Assembly: GCF_905220415.1 (NCBI RefSeq)
Contig: NC_059538.1
Location: 310,001-374,000, forward strand
Origin: Colias croceus
Lineage: Eukaryota > Arthropoda > Insecta > Lepidoptera > Pieridae
Direction of reading: 5' to 3'
Length of the DNA stretch: 64,000 bases
The translations under genes were made by a program, and so were the position numbers. The notes beneath the pieces are model-generated. The model searched no databases. It had not been told where the DNA came from and saw only the letters and a list, made by a program, of their open reading frames with translations. The number at the start of each line of letters is the position of its first letter. Position 1 is the stretch's first letter. Below, piece after piece: positions 1 to 12,800 of this stretch.

Positions 1-20
1 TAATTTCGTTTAATATGAAT

Positions 21-165
21 CTAGTTGTCGTGGCCGTGGTCGCGCGTATTTAAAGAAAATCCCGCATATTTCCCGTTCGATTTTCGAGATTAAACCTATC
101 CAATGTCCTATCTCAGGTCCCAAGCTATATCTGTACTAAATTTCATCCAAATCGGTTCAGTATAA
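21..165 (+). repeat. Lep1-like repeat, decayed and 3'-truncated
   Basis: Begins with CTAG and follows the common order of this repeat group: a degraded GC-rich head, AAAATCCCGCAT, TTCCCGTTC, AAACCTATCC, and an AAATCGGTTCAG tail. The usual TATAATATTAG end is missing; the repeat runs straight into a GATGAA-rich simple tract. Family name is from memory of lepidopteran Helitron-like Lep1 elements; the sequence shows only the shared pattern. Confidence 0.6.
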
Positions 166-301
166 AATGAAGATAAAGATGAAGATGAACATGAGGATGG
201 AGATGAAGATGAAGACGAAGATGACAACGACGAAAATGAAAATGGGGATGAGGATGAAAAGGAGCATGAACATGAGACTGAGAATGAGAATGAAAATGAC
301 A
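165..301. repeat. GATGAA-type purine-rich simple repeat
   Basis: Imperfect repeats of GATGAA/GATGAG over about 135 bases, reading as Lys/Met-rich or Glu/Asp-rich in different frames. It lies upstream of the first visible exon of the NRF-6-like gene, joined to a truncated Lep1-like repeat; I read it as a microsatellite in an intron, not coding sequence. Confidence 0.8.
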
Positions 302-435
302 ATTCATAATTCAATAATAAAAATAACAAAGTTTCAAACGAACCAGCAACCCTTATTTCACCTTTGTAGGAATGAAATTTTCAAATTAAAATTATTGAAT
401 TATTTGTTATTGAAAAAAAAAACTATATCTTCCAG

Positions 436-2285
436 AAATAGTGCTGGGTACGCATGGGAGGGTCACGTGTGGAGCCACGCGGCACCCTACGTGCTGGGCG
501 TGCTCACAGGATGGCTTGTACATCGGATAGACGGGCTGCTTACTGTACCTAAAGTAAGAAACTTTTTATCAGTTTCATTTAAATTTATATTTTTATGTAC
601 TTTTTTTCTAGGCTAGGTACTTTTGAAGCACATACGTGTCTTTTTAACATAATTTCCTGCCGTATTTTCTTTTATTAATGGCGTATTTTCTAGAGATTTA
701 AACACGGATATAAAATAATTATGATTGATATTGTTGAAACATGGATACTGACTAAAATGATAAATAATCTTGCTAGATGTGGTCAGTATCCCTGTGGATA
801 TGGTCATGTTGCGCGGCACTTGGGTCATGGGCGCTGCCGTGGGCGGGGTGGTGGGGCGCGGGGCGGGTGGCGGCGGGCGGGGGGACCGCGTGGCTGCACC
901 TGCTGTGGCCCGCTGCGGGGATCTGGCCCGCTGTGGTCTGCTCTACCAAATATGCGTGTGAGTATTATATTTCAAAGTGTAGGAAAGTGCATGATAGAAA
1001 TGTAGGGTTTTGACTTTTGTGATTACTGCTGAGTATTATATTTTGACACTAGCTGCGTCCCGCGGTTTTACCCGCGTTGCTCCGCTCCTGTTAGTCTTAG
1101 CGTTATGACATAGCCTTCCTCGATAAATGGGCTATCTAACACCAAAATAATTTTTCAAGTTTGACCAGTAGTTCCTGAGGTTAGAGCGGTCAAACAAACT
1201 GTAGCGACACCTCGCTCTGAATCGCGCAAGCGAAATGTTTCGCTACAGAGCTATATATACAACTTTCCGACATCATCCATTGGGGCCTTCACGGCCGGCC
1301 AGTCGAGTAGACTGGTCGAGGATCCTCCCTTTTTCGATGGAGGAATTCCACCTTCCTTCCTCCACACAAACAAAGAAACAAACTCTTAAGCTTTATAATA
1401 TTAGTCTTATATATATTAGATAAACAAAACTACAATTAGATTATGGATACTTTTTGTTTCAATTTGCATTTAAGGATAATATACACTGTGTTATCATTCT
1501 CAGATATTTTTTGTGTTAATAGAATTTTTTGTCATATCATAGAGGTAACTAGTATTTTTTCTCTACTTATAAGACATTTTAGATGTTCTGTGCAAATACC
1601 ATTAATTAAACATGAATGACATATAAATTATAAATCCTCAGACCGAACGCGGCAATTACTTGACAGTCGAGCGTGGTGTGGTGTCAGTCGCCTGTGCTAC
1701 TGCGCATTGCTTCTGCACATGACACTCGCACGCGCACTGCTCGCAGCTGACACTGCTCTGTGTGCGAGTTTCGCGTGTCTGGTAAGTGTACACATTCACA
1801 CACATTTCACTCATCATACACGCAACACACACACACAGAACACACTGTCACACACAACATGCACACCCGGAAGTGCCCGGAACCGCTTACGATTCAGATA
1901 TTTTGCGCCTTGATGGGAATACATTTAAATTCAAGTTTTTAAAAACCCACAAGACACAATCTTTATCTTAAAATATCTGCTAACTAACATATATATAACT
2001 ATATGCTGCTAATATTTGCTTAATTTTTTTTATCAATTTATAAGAAAGTATTAAGTATTAACAGTCTTTTTTATCAGCAATGTTGTAAATATCCTTAACA
2101 CTAATAATACGAATACAGTTCAATTCTGAGATTATTAAATTTATTATTTCAATAATTTCCAGTTGTGTTACTACCTGGGCGTGACGGGCGTGACGTTGTT
2201 GTGCGCGTTCTGTCTGTGCGTGTTGGTGGAGATGCCGACCTGCGCCTTCCTCACCAGGCTCTCGGACTATGTGTATAGACGATAG
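436..2285 (+). CDS. NRF-6-like membrane acyltransferase, 3' four exons (partial)
   Basis: Four exons: 436-553, 777-957, 1642-1781 and 2163-2285 (TAG stop 2283-2285). Each has AG before and GT after (last exon excepted), and phases agree (2, 0, 1, 0). They encode about 186 residues: HAAPYVLGVLTGWL, then a Trp/Ala-rich hydrophobic exon ending in VVCSTKYA, then a segment with VSRLCYCALLLHM, and a final hydrophobic exon. Each aligns with exons 12-15 of the complete gene at 3828-38073, with identical intron phases, so this is a paralogue. The family (nose resistant to fluoxetine, acyltransferase-3 fold) consists of multi-pass membrane proteins; C. elegans nrf-6 affects lipid and drug movement between tissues. 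The substrate is unknown. 5' exons lie outside the window. Exon 2 is strikingly GC-rich and the conserved LVHP-type motif reads LLHM, so this copy is more divergent than its neighbour. Confidence 0.85.
1049..1410 (+). repeat. Lep1-like repeat with a nested short insertion
   Basis: CTAG head with CCGCGGTTTTACCCGCG, body with GACCAGTAGTTCCTGAG, and tail CTTTATAATATTAG. The body is interrupted at about 1200-1364 by a separate short element starting TGTAGCGACA; ACAAAC occurs on both sides of the insert (1194-1199 and about 1365-1370), a plausible target duplication. It lies in the intron between exons 2 and 3 of the + strand acyltransferase gene. Confidence 0.75.
1200..1364 (-). mobile_element. 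Short interspersed element ending TGTCGCTACA (copy 1)
   Basis: Read on the minus strand the insert carries ATTCCTCCATCG, an internal TGTAGCGAAACATTTCGCTT and the end GTGTCGCTACA. The same order of blocks occurs at 10094-10256 on the plus strand, so this is a dispersed family of about 160 bp. No coding capacity. Class is not clear (SINE-like or MITE). Confidence 0.55.
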
Positions 2286-3827
2286 ACTTCTTGTAAATCA
2301 GGTGTTACAAGCTCATAGGATATCGATTATTTGACATTTGTTTTGTTTTCTTTCAATAATCGAATATATGGAAGGATTAAAAAAAATCGTTCATAGTATT
2401 TGCGAAAGAGAAATGTTTTAACAACTACAAGAGAAAAGAAATAGTTGGACGTAGTTAATTTTGCGTTTTTGATTTCGAATCGAAAGCAAATAAATTGTAT
2501 GTAAGTTGTCAGGTATTTATTACTGGAGTAAAAATAATTCTGTGTAAAGATGTATCGAAAAAATATACCAATTAGACTGATTCTGTAAATTTTTAAGTTA
2601 GTTTAGTTGATAATATTGATTTTATGATATAATAGCTTTTGCTATTAGTTTAAGTATTCCAAAGTATTTATTTATTTATAAGAATCAATTGTTACCTCAA
2701 AATAAAACGAAATATTATTAAAATTGTGTTTTATTACAAATCGTACAAACCTTACACTAGATAATATTTACAGCATATTTACATATAGCGGTAACCTATT
2801 TACATTTTTGGAACTTATTACTAGAATAATAATAATTGTCAATCAATAAACAGTGAACACAAGTATGTACTTATATAATAATTAAAAAAAAAAACAGTAA
2901 TTTGAGCAAAACATATTCCTTTTTGAAAGAAAGCTCAGCTTTTTATCAAATAATTCAGATAATTTCGAATAATCTTATGTCCGTTTATCTTTGGAATTAT
3001 GAAATAATTTTTATTTAAATTGATTACCAAATAATTTTATTAAAAATTACTTGTTATAAGTTTAAATGTATATTCATGTCATAGGAATGTTTCATTAATT
3101 ACTATTTATCGATTTGTTTTGTCGTTCGATTACACATTTTTCCATAGATTTAAAAATCCAACACATTGTCAACTAGATTCTGATTTCTTGAAACTTAAGA
3201 AACTATACAGGTTTATATTGTACAATTATAATATTTGTAAATATATTTACAAGCTAAGTTATATTTTTATAACACATGGGACGACTCTATCGAGTATTAC
3301 ATTACTAATATTTTGCTCACAACAAGAAAAGTCAAGTCAAGTAGGCAAGTGACAAAAATGAAATTTGGGGTCCCCCTTTTTTTAAATCAATCAAAATATG
3401 AAGTAATTTATTAAATTTACAAAATATGTAAATTTCTTTCATTCTCAAGATGTAAAATGGGCAGAAAGTGTGCAGTTTGAAAGTGACAAAATTTCTGAAC
3501 TGCATAGGTATTATTTTACAAAAAAATATTTTTAGAGACTCATTTCAGTGCATTGAACGAGCGACAAGCGTGCACTTGGGCTAACTTTAAACATTTTAAA
3601 GTTTTGTAATAACAATATAAATAAAAAAACGTCACACATCTTTCACATACACGAGTCAATTCTCTCTTAACATAACTTATTCTACTCACACGATTAAAAA
3701 TTAAGACTTTTCGACTTTAGTCGACAATTTTGGGTTAAACAATACATTGCTTCATATGTAAGGTACAAATCTACTTTAGAACATGATTTTCTAACATACA
3801 AAGCAATGTATTTTAAAGTATTTGCGA
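2286..3827. other. Convergent intergenic/3' UTR region
   Basis: The two NRF-6-like genes end tail to tail here. AT-rich with no repeat that I recognise and no convincing ORF. Candidate polyadenylation signals: AATAAA at 2701-2706 on + for the first gene, and TTTATT at 3407-3412 (AATAAA on -) for the second. Confidence 0.6.
2701..2706 (+). promoter_or_regulatory. Candidate polyadenylation signal
   Basis: AATAAA about 415 bases after the stop codon of the + strand acyltransferase gene. Chosen by motif and position only. Confidence 0.4.
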
Positions 3828-6800
3828 CTACACTCTGTGGGGTTTCTTCGACGGCGATACAATTTTTAGCATGGTGACGATCGGCGCTTCGAAAGCCACT
3901 GAGATGATGAACGCAAGGAAGTAGGATATCACAGTCAGTCCCAGGAATAGTACGAACTGGAAATATAGTGTAAAAAATTAATATTGATATTTTTTATAAA
4001 AAAAATGTTGTTGCAAGTTGTGTTTGTAGATACTGTATGCAATATGTGTACAGTGTACTGTAATTTCTTGTTTTTAATGTGTGTACTGTGTGTTGTTTAC
4101 ATTGTACTGTTTTCATATTTGTAAGTTCCGCGCGTGTGTGCTTCCGTGTATGTAGGTACTATGTGTGATCTGTTGTAAATTGGGCAATGTACGTGTATGT
4201 GTGGTTGTGTTTTTATTTTGTTTCTGTACTTATATGTGCAGTGTATTGTGACTGTATTGTCAGCGATATAAAGTGAGCAGCAAATGTATGTGTGTTAATG
4301 TTTATGTGTTGTTTTCTGTATTCAGAGTATGTATGCTCGCATATGTATTGTGTGTGTGTTTGTTTGTGTTCATATTGTGTGTTTGCGTTTGTATGTGTTT
4401 TTTTATTTATATAGAGGGGAAAATACTGCTAAATATTGTGGATATGTGTTTGTGTGTGTGTATATGTGTGCACTCACCACGAGCATCTCGCCCAAGTGTA
4501 TGGGGTGCGTGAGGTGCATGGCGACGTAGCGCAGCACGACGGGGTGCACGAGGTACGCGCAGTACGTCACGCGGGAGAACGGGTACAGCACGGGCGCGGA
4601 GAGGAGCGTTCGTACCCAGCCTGGAATGGAGATGTTAGTTTTTAGTTGTACCAATTATTGGAGTGATGCTATGAAATAGTGGCATGTATTGTTTCTTTTT
4701 CTTTTAACGTGTTGCTTGATCATGTGAGTACGTTTTGAATATAGAACGAAAAACAATAGCTTGCGTTAATCCAAAATAATGATTACACTAGCTGTGATGT
4801 TAAATTTCGAAGTACAAACTTCTAAATTTGTTACGTCACTACGATAGGAGAACTTTGTAACATCTTAAATTATAATATAATTTATTCGAAATACGGATGT
4901 CCATATACCTATACTTTTGTAACTAGTAGAGTTACGTATATTTAGAAAAAACAGTAAGTACGCACCTCCATAACCCGTAGAGCAAGCTATAATGATCCAC
5001 CCGATGCAGGCCGCCCACAGCGAGTGCGACAGCGCGCTGTACGCGGCCGCGCTCGCCGCGCTCAGCTCCGTGCGGTACAGGCCGAAGATTAGCAGCAGTA
5101 ACGTGCTGGTACATGCCACCCAGCCCACTGTCGCCCATATCTGGGGAAATAAAAAATAAAATAAAATAATAGAAATAAAGTTTATTTGACTCAAAAAACA
5201 AAAGCACAAGGTGTATACAGATCTTATTTGTAGGTACCTACATACATTTTTATTTTACATACAGAGTTTAAACAATGACCCCTATGCTAGGTTAAACCTG
5301 TGTTATAGGGGTCATTCGTACGTAATGGACTTTATTAGTATGTGTATAGAGCTAGTAGCTCTATTAATGGGTGGTTTAAATTCGTGTATAAATTGTTCCG
5401 AAGATTAGGAGCAAGATCGTGCTCGTACATTTCAGCCAGCCTACTGTGGCCCATATCTGGGGAAATGGACTTTATTAGTTGGTGTGTAGAGTTGAAGTCT
5501 TTATGGACTTTAATAGATGGGTAAAATTCATAATCGTATACGAATTGTAAGCTAGGTACCCAGCCTATTGTGACCCACATCTGGAATTTGGACTCGAATA
5601 GTAGGTGCAGAGTAAAAAAGAAAAAAGGGTTATAAATAATGGATTCTTTCAATAGGTGGGTAAATTTGATAATCATAAAGTAGGTATATGAATATTTCCG
5701 AAGATGAGCAAATTTTGCTAAACGGAAACATTCCTTTATTAATAAGACTGCATAAATATTTTTGAAACTTTTACTCACCCTGCCCATCCTAATCTTCAAG
5801 TTAGTCTTGAACAAGATCCAGCCAGTTGCCATGCCAACGAGATAGGGTCCCAGCCGGGTCCAGGGCTTGTCGTAAATCTTGTCAAATTGCGTGAACGGGT
5901 CTTCACTGTTGGGAATGTGTTCACTGCTCCATGATACATAGCCAGTTGTGAATAGAGATGACACGAAGAAAACGCCGGTGAGGATCACTGAGAGTTTGAA
6001 GTGGCTGGAAAATGGGGTAGATTGTATATTTGTAAGATTTGACCATGTTGTTTGGTTAAATTTGTTTTGGTATGTTAGATTTTGAGTTTGTCAAAGAATA
6101 GTGCCCTTTTTTAACTACTTTTCGATCGATAAAATGGACTGTCTCCAAGAGGGTCATGGAAAATATTAAAGAAAGAAATTTGTAGTTACTATTATAGCTA
6201 GTGCAAAATAATAGAGACCTACGCTCATTTATTTATTGTAACAGTATTCAATCTACTGTTCACGATACTAATAAATGATCAAATATAAGTACAGAGTAAG
6301 AAAGACTTACCTGGTTGCTAGGATAAGTAAGATCGCACTAACTGCGTAGAATTGGGTGTCGTCTGAGAGGTACCAACTCCATAACATGCACTGGAAAGCA
6401 ATAATATCATTTGAAATTTTACTGTTAACTAATGTAACCACTAATTATCAAATATACTTTTAGTTAATCAATAAAATTTTACTGCTCATAAGTCATAACT
6501 TCTATCAAAAAGCATTCTAAGTACATCGAAACTGCAAATCAATAACTAAGAACTACAAACTACTCATACTACTGATCTTCATTCAAAGTAACTTGACTTT
6601 CAACTTTTGAAATGCAGGTCAATCACTAAGATAAATAACACTCAGTCATTTTTGCATCACGGGCTGATAACAAAGATTCCAAAATCCTCGCCTTACACCA
6701 TGTCATGAGGGTATTGATATGACGCGACCTTGAAATTTTACTCTCAACACGTCCAGCAAACTCAAACATTTATTTATTCAACTAGACTTCTTTTAGAAGC

Positions 6801-9800
6801 ACTTTCGAATCGTCATTACATACAGTATCTATCGAGAAGAACCGGCAAGAAACTCCATAGTTGCTCATTTAAAAACTGCATCTCACCATTTGATCGACGG
6901 GGAAGAGCGTGTTGATGTAGAGCAGGTTGCGCCACCAGTAGCGCGGGCACGTCTCGTGGTCGAGCGCGGGCGGCTCGAACACCGCGTTGTGCGCGAACCA
7001 CTTCATCGTCACCTCCACCACGCCCAGCATGAACAGGTACGGTGCGGTCAGTCTGTATAACAATATTAAGGGTTAGGTTAGTGTTGTCAACTGTTATGTT
7101 GCACAAAAACACGCCCAGCATGAACAGGTATGGTGCGGTCAGTCTGTTTGTGTAGGGTTTGTATATTAGTGTTGCATATTATCCTTATTAAAAGCTTTAC
7201 AAAATTTCTCTTCGTCTTAAAGATGTCGTAGGTCTTTAGATACGATTTTAAACGGACAGAGACATCAAACTTCTTACACTTATCAAGAATCGGTGCCAAT
7301 ACAAATATTTCATAAGTTTAAACGTGTTTTACAGTTATTAATTTGAAAAGCTGCGACCAGAATCTTACCTAGCGAATCTATATCCCAGGAGACCGAAGAA
7401 CTGCAGGAGCCCTGCGGTGAGCTTCCGTCGTCCCTTCGTGAGTCGGTCCAGTTTGCCTTTTGCGTTAGTTCGGAAGTACAGGAACGTGACCAGCATGCCA
7501 CTGTTGGACATAGTACTGTGAGTTTGGGAGTTGTGAGAAACGTATTGTGAGTTATATTGATGAGTTTGGAAATTGTGAAAAAAGTTTTGTGAGTTATTTA
7601 TAATGTACATATAAGATTTTGTGTGAGCTCTGATTCGTATTGGAAAAGAATAAAAATCTTACAAATGTTATGCTTCGATACCGATTTTGATGAAACATTT
7701 AACAGTTTTAGCTTAAAAATGGGTGAGTCAATTTAATCCTATTACAATTTCGAAAATACAACGAGATATATCCTCTCAGATAAATAAGATTTGATTAATT
7801 TTTGTTCTTGTTCTTGCAGAAAATCGAGTAATAAAATATTACCTGTAGTTAATACAAAGCTACGTAACTTATACGAATAATCGTTTATTATTGTTTCTAA
7901 TGAAATACCCAAGACAGAAGAAAGTATCGACGCTGTAGACCGCGCTGATGATCAGCTGGAACCAGAAGCTCTTCTCCAGGATAGCTCGAAGTGCAGTGTT
8001 GTCAGCATACTGAAATGAGTATCTTAAAATTATCTACCATAAATTAAATAATTATAATATGAAAATGTAGTATAGTCTAATTAGATTTTAAAATTAATGA
8101 TAATGTATTTTTTGTGTAACTTCTTTATTCAAAAACAGCGATTTCTTATGAAAGCTTCGCAAAGGCATTAATATATTTCAACATTCACTAAGTTTCAATA
8201 TTTTTAAGCGCACTGTAAATTTATGCACACTCACCTTAAAAACAACGATGCAGGTGTGTCCAAAAATGACCCAGACCATAGACAACGATCTCAGACCGTG
8301 CACAACAGGAACAGTGTCAGACCCGACCGATTGGTCGAAGATCTGCAGGACATTCGCTTTCATGGAGAAGGAGAGAAGCAGCTCCGACCAGACGCCTGGG
8401 GAGGGAATCACATCTGTTTATTATTATTTTTGGATTTTTCTTTCATTGGAAAATTGTTAGCTAGGAATTTTAAAGTCATAGAGCTTTTGTCATCTTTTAA
8501 ATTAGACCATTTTAACATTTCTATAGTTTAAAGTTTAAAACTTTGATAAAATAAAATCAAAATCAAATTAAGTTATAATAATAATTAAGGAGAGTATTTT
8601 GTTAGTACTTATAGATATCGTAGTGTAAAGGGTATAAAATTAAAATGCGACCACAATGTGACCAATTAACTATGTTGTACTAATAAAGTCAAAAGAATGA
8701 AAAGCTTACTAGATGGCATTACATCTAGAATTTAGAAAGTGCATATAGGTACTTCAATAATTAATTTATAAAAAAAAAAAATATTTACGTAAAGAACAGT
8801 GCAAATAATTGTGAAATTAATCGGAATGGTGCAATCAATGTAAGTAAAAACGACAAAGGTGCAAAAATGGACAGATAAGAATGATTATGAACTTACTGAG
8901 TTTGATTTCTTCATCAGTGGACGCGGTTTCTGCAGTGAGTCGCTCTTCAGAGTTGTTGCTGTTGATTGCGATGTTGTTGTTCACGTTGTACATTGATTTG
9001 CCTGAGGAGAGAATTATTTATTAGCACAGGATAAGTTATAGTAAGGTTATAGTATGTAACTATTATTAGTATCTGAACATTATTTTAGTAAGTAATAAGA
9101 ACATATTATATGGTATCTGCATGTTTTTTTACTCTTCCTCGTTTTTGGAATTATGATTGTATCCCTACACATTATGTAGTATCAATTAAATGCAGATGTA
9201 TTTAACTTGAAAGAAAAAACATTATTGGGATTACCTTCAAAACATTAATTAAATTAAAAAAGTACTACAATGTTAGTTTTTTTTCAACCAAATGTCACCA
9301 CAAGTCCAAGTTAGTAAAACAGTCAGTCATGCAGTAATTTCTGTATTTTTTTATATATTCTGTAAATTGAGTTAGTTGGGCCTAACAAAGGAAAACGCAA
9401 ACTTTCATCAAAATATAGATGACAAGATTTGTAGCTCAGCATGTTTTGTCCTATCAATTGATGATTTTCTTGTAGAAAACGTCTTATACTTAGTAAGGTA
9501 AACGCAGGTATTAACGACCCCTCTAAGGCAATTTCAAAATCAACCATATTTTTTTAAGTATACTTGTTCTTCTAAAGATTTATAATTTCATTTTATATGT
9601 ATAAAAAATGTGAACGAAACCATATAACTAATAAGAAACCATATTACATCAATCAATGCCATTTGAGCTTTTATAGCTCATACAAAATTTTCAATTTCTC
9701 ATAACGTATTTTTATTTTCGCAGATAGTTACTTGATAAGGCCTTAGAGTCCACTAAAATCTTTTACTATGAGCTTTTAAGACGGTGAATTAGTCTTCCAA

Positions 9801-12800
9801 ACCACACCTATCTACAAAACTAACATTCCAGATTAGTAGTAGTAACTAGTAGTTTGTCAGTAGTTCGTCGGATACCTTTAGCGACAGTAATAGCGTCAAG
9901 TCCGGTCAGCGTGTTACCGTTCTCGACGGCGGCCATGTTGTTGACGCGGCGGCGGCGCGCGCGGACCTCCCGAGCAATCATTACGTCGTAGATTGTAGCT
10001 GTGATGAGTAGTATGGTGACTAGGCAGGATACTCCACTGTACAGAAAAATGTATATTAATTATCTTTATCATAAAAATTAGTATATCAATAAAATGCTTG
10101 TTTATAGATATGGAGGAAGAAAGGTAGATTTCCTCCATGGAAAAAATGAGGTTTCCCGACTCGATTAGACAGCATGCGACTCATGTTCGTCATGTTCTGT
10201 AGCGAAAACATTTCGCTTGAGCATTCAAACTCAAACTCAATCAAAGATGTCGCTACAATAGATATAGTAAAATTGTTGTTAGGATGGTAGATAAGGGCAA
10301 GATTAATCAAAGGGGGGATTAATCAAAGAACACGTAGCTTCTTCATTGATTGGAGTGATAACCCTGGAAATGATAAATCTTTTTGGTGGAATAAACATTA
10401 TTTTCGATTTCTCCTTATCCTATATCCAAATATCAATAGCTCAAGACTGCAGAGCTGTTTAGTGTTTATGTATACATTTTCTGTACCACATGTAGCACGA
10501 AGCATTAAATTTTATTCCACTTCTATGGTTCTCACACTGAGAAATACCACTCTGAAATTAAGTCATCTTCAAATACACAAATAATCTACCCTATTTAGAT
10601 GATTTCATAGACTACCAAGACGTTGTTAACCACAAGCACTCACAGTAAGATCTGGAAGGTGGGGTCATTGATGTATGAGTAGCCACCATGTTCTGGCGAC
10701 CGGACAGCCACCACGGTGTGATGCAGGAGTGGTGCATGTACTCCACCCACCAGGTCGGCTATTTGCTCACGCGTGCAGGCGCGCGGGAGGCAGAGGCCGA
10801 GGTGGATTGTGCGACGCTGGAATAATATAAATTTGGTTTGAATGTTGCCATATTGTTGGAATTATTAGTGTGCTTAGCTATTTTTCCCAATGCTTTGAAA
10901 TAGGGAAATTATTAATCTAGCGTAGATCAGTATGACAAGTCAGTTTATTGATGAATTAAGTTCACAATTGAATAGCAAAGAAAGTAAATTTTCAAACTAA
11001 TAGTAATAAATAAATAAATACTAAGATTTTAGGTTTATGGCAACCTAAATATAAGGCAGTATCAGTATTTAAATAGAAAGGATATAACAATTATAAATAT
11101 ATCAAAATGTGGGTGTGCGAGTCTGTCGATTTGTAGCTTTTTAATTCCTAAATTTTATCAACACTACTAAAAAATCTTACAGTTTTAATAATATCGTGCA
11201 GATCGGTAGTAACAGCCATCCGCACATTGTAGAAGGCGGTGTCAAAAGGCGGGCCCAGACCGGACATCGATACATCCTGGCGCCAGTCGTTGAATATTTG
11301 TGAGCCGCTGCTGCCTGAAACATGCAATGTGTCTGTTTAAAAAAATATATATTTGAATTAGGAATGAAAAAATAATAATTATGAATTGAGTTATGCCGCC
11401 AAATGGCTTATGAGGATGAAAGGAATGAAGCTAATTTTGATATTGTTGTAGGTACCTGTAGCCTTAGTTTACTAAACTTAAACATCTAGCCTAACTTTAA
11501 GATAAGGTATGGTTCATAAATTCATTATTACGAATTTATCTCGTACTTTTAATATAAAGAAATGCCTATTATATTACTGAAACGTGAATGCTAATTATGA
11601 ATAATTGAAATAAGTGAATGTATTTGTAGTATCTTGAAAAATATTCCATTATAAATCTAAATAGACAAATTAAGAATCTCTCCATTCATACCTTGTGAAA
11701 TACAACCTTGACAGAAGAGCAAATTAAATTTTAATGAAATGAGTAATTAACAATTAATCTCAAGCACTTGTTTCGTCTCTCCACGCTCCAAATATTAGAG
11801 TAATAATTACGTAAAAGTTTATTAGTCATATTGTGAAATCGAAATTTCTGCGGCCACTAATAAGTATAATATTCAATGCATGAATGATTGCGGATTCTAT
11901 GAATTTATTTCTACAATAAAATTGATATAATCATTATTGTTGATTTCCTTGTGTTTGATTTTTCATAAACAATTTATGTCACCAAGATATAAAAACATAA
12001 CGTGTACATGTGATACTTTGTCTTGTATTTACAAGAAATAATATTATGTATTTTATTGAAAGTTCAATTGGACTATTGGAGAGATTTATTTTAATTTAAA
12101 CACAAAGTAGCACATAATGTTATTTAAATAACATTGAAGGAGAGACATTATAATATGTAGATTATGCAAAAAAACTACATTGTATTTAAGTTAAGTTCAT
12201 TTTCGTTGAGTTAGGTAGTGGTTAGGTATGCATTTAATTTCTGTTGCATCCAATATGCGATCAAGAGCGACATAATGCCGATTTGTAAAATAAATTGATG
12301 AATATAGATATAAAACAAAACCGTTCAATTTAATATTGTTTTATGCACCAATAATTAAGATTAATTATAATATAATTGTTGAGACTAAAATTGTAAAATT
12401 ACCTATACCAAGCACAATTAGACATGTTTATATTCGTGCATAAAGTATATAGACAAAAATTCCAAATTACATTTCCGAGATAAACGTTTTTTATTATTTC
12501 AATATTCAATTACAATTATTATATTTTCATCTATTGAATTAATTTTAAGGGCAAATCTTATATCAATGCATGCTCATTGCTTCGCGCCCTTTCATTCTTA
12601 CGTTGTTTGCTCTTTTTTTTAAGATTTGTAGGTCGGGTTATTTTTACAAAATACTAATGAATCACCATATCCACAAAATAATGGTGTGATTTAGAAATGG
12701 TTGAGGAAAATTGACAAAGTCGCGCGGCGCGCCCACGAGGGAATGTACGCATTGCACAGACGTTAAGAAATGTTACAGCACTCTGGTTTTATTTCAATGA

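Noticed and set aside
108..616. Ser/Phe-rich (-) and Lys/Met-rich (+) reading frames
   Set aside because: They are translations of the GATGAA microsatellite; only the exon 436-553 within the + frame is supported.
721..1013. Alternative frames over the GC-rich exon 777-957
   Set aside because: Only the frame that continues phase 0 from 553 gives the LLWPAA...CSTKYA match to the paralogue; the Gly/Arg-rich frames are shadows.
4273..4645. Cys/Val-rich + strand ORFs
   Set aside because: Produced by the TG-rich tract and by antisense of exon 14.
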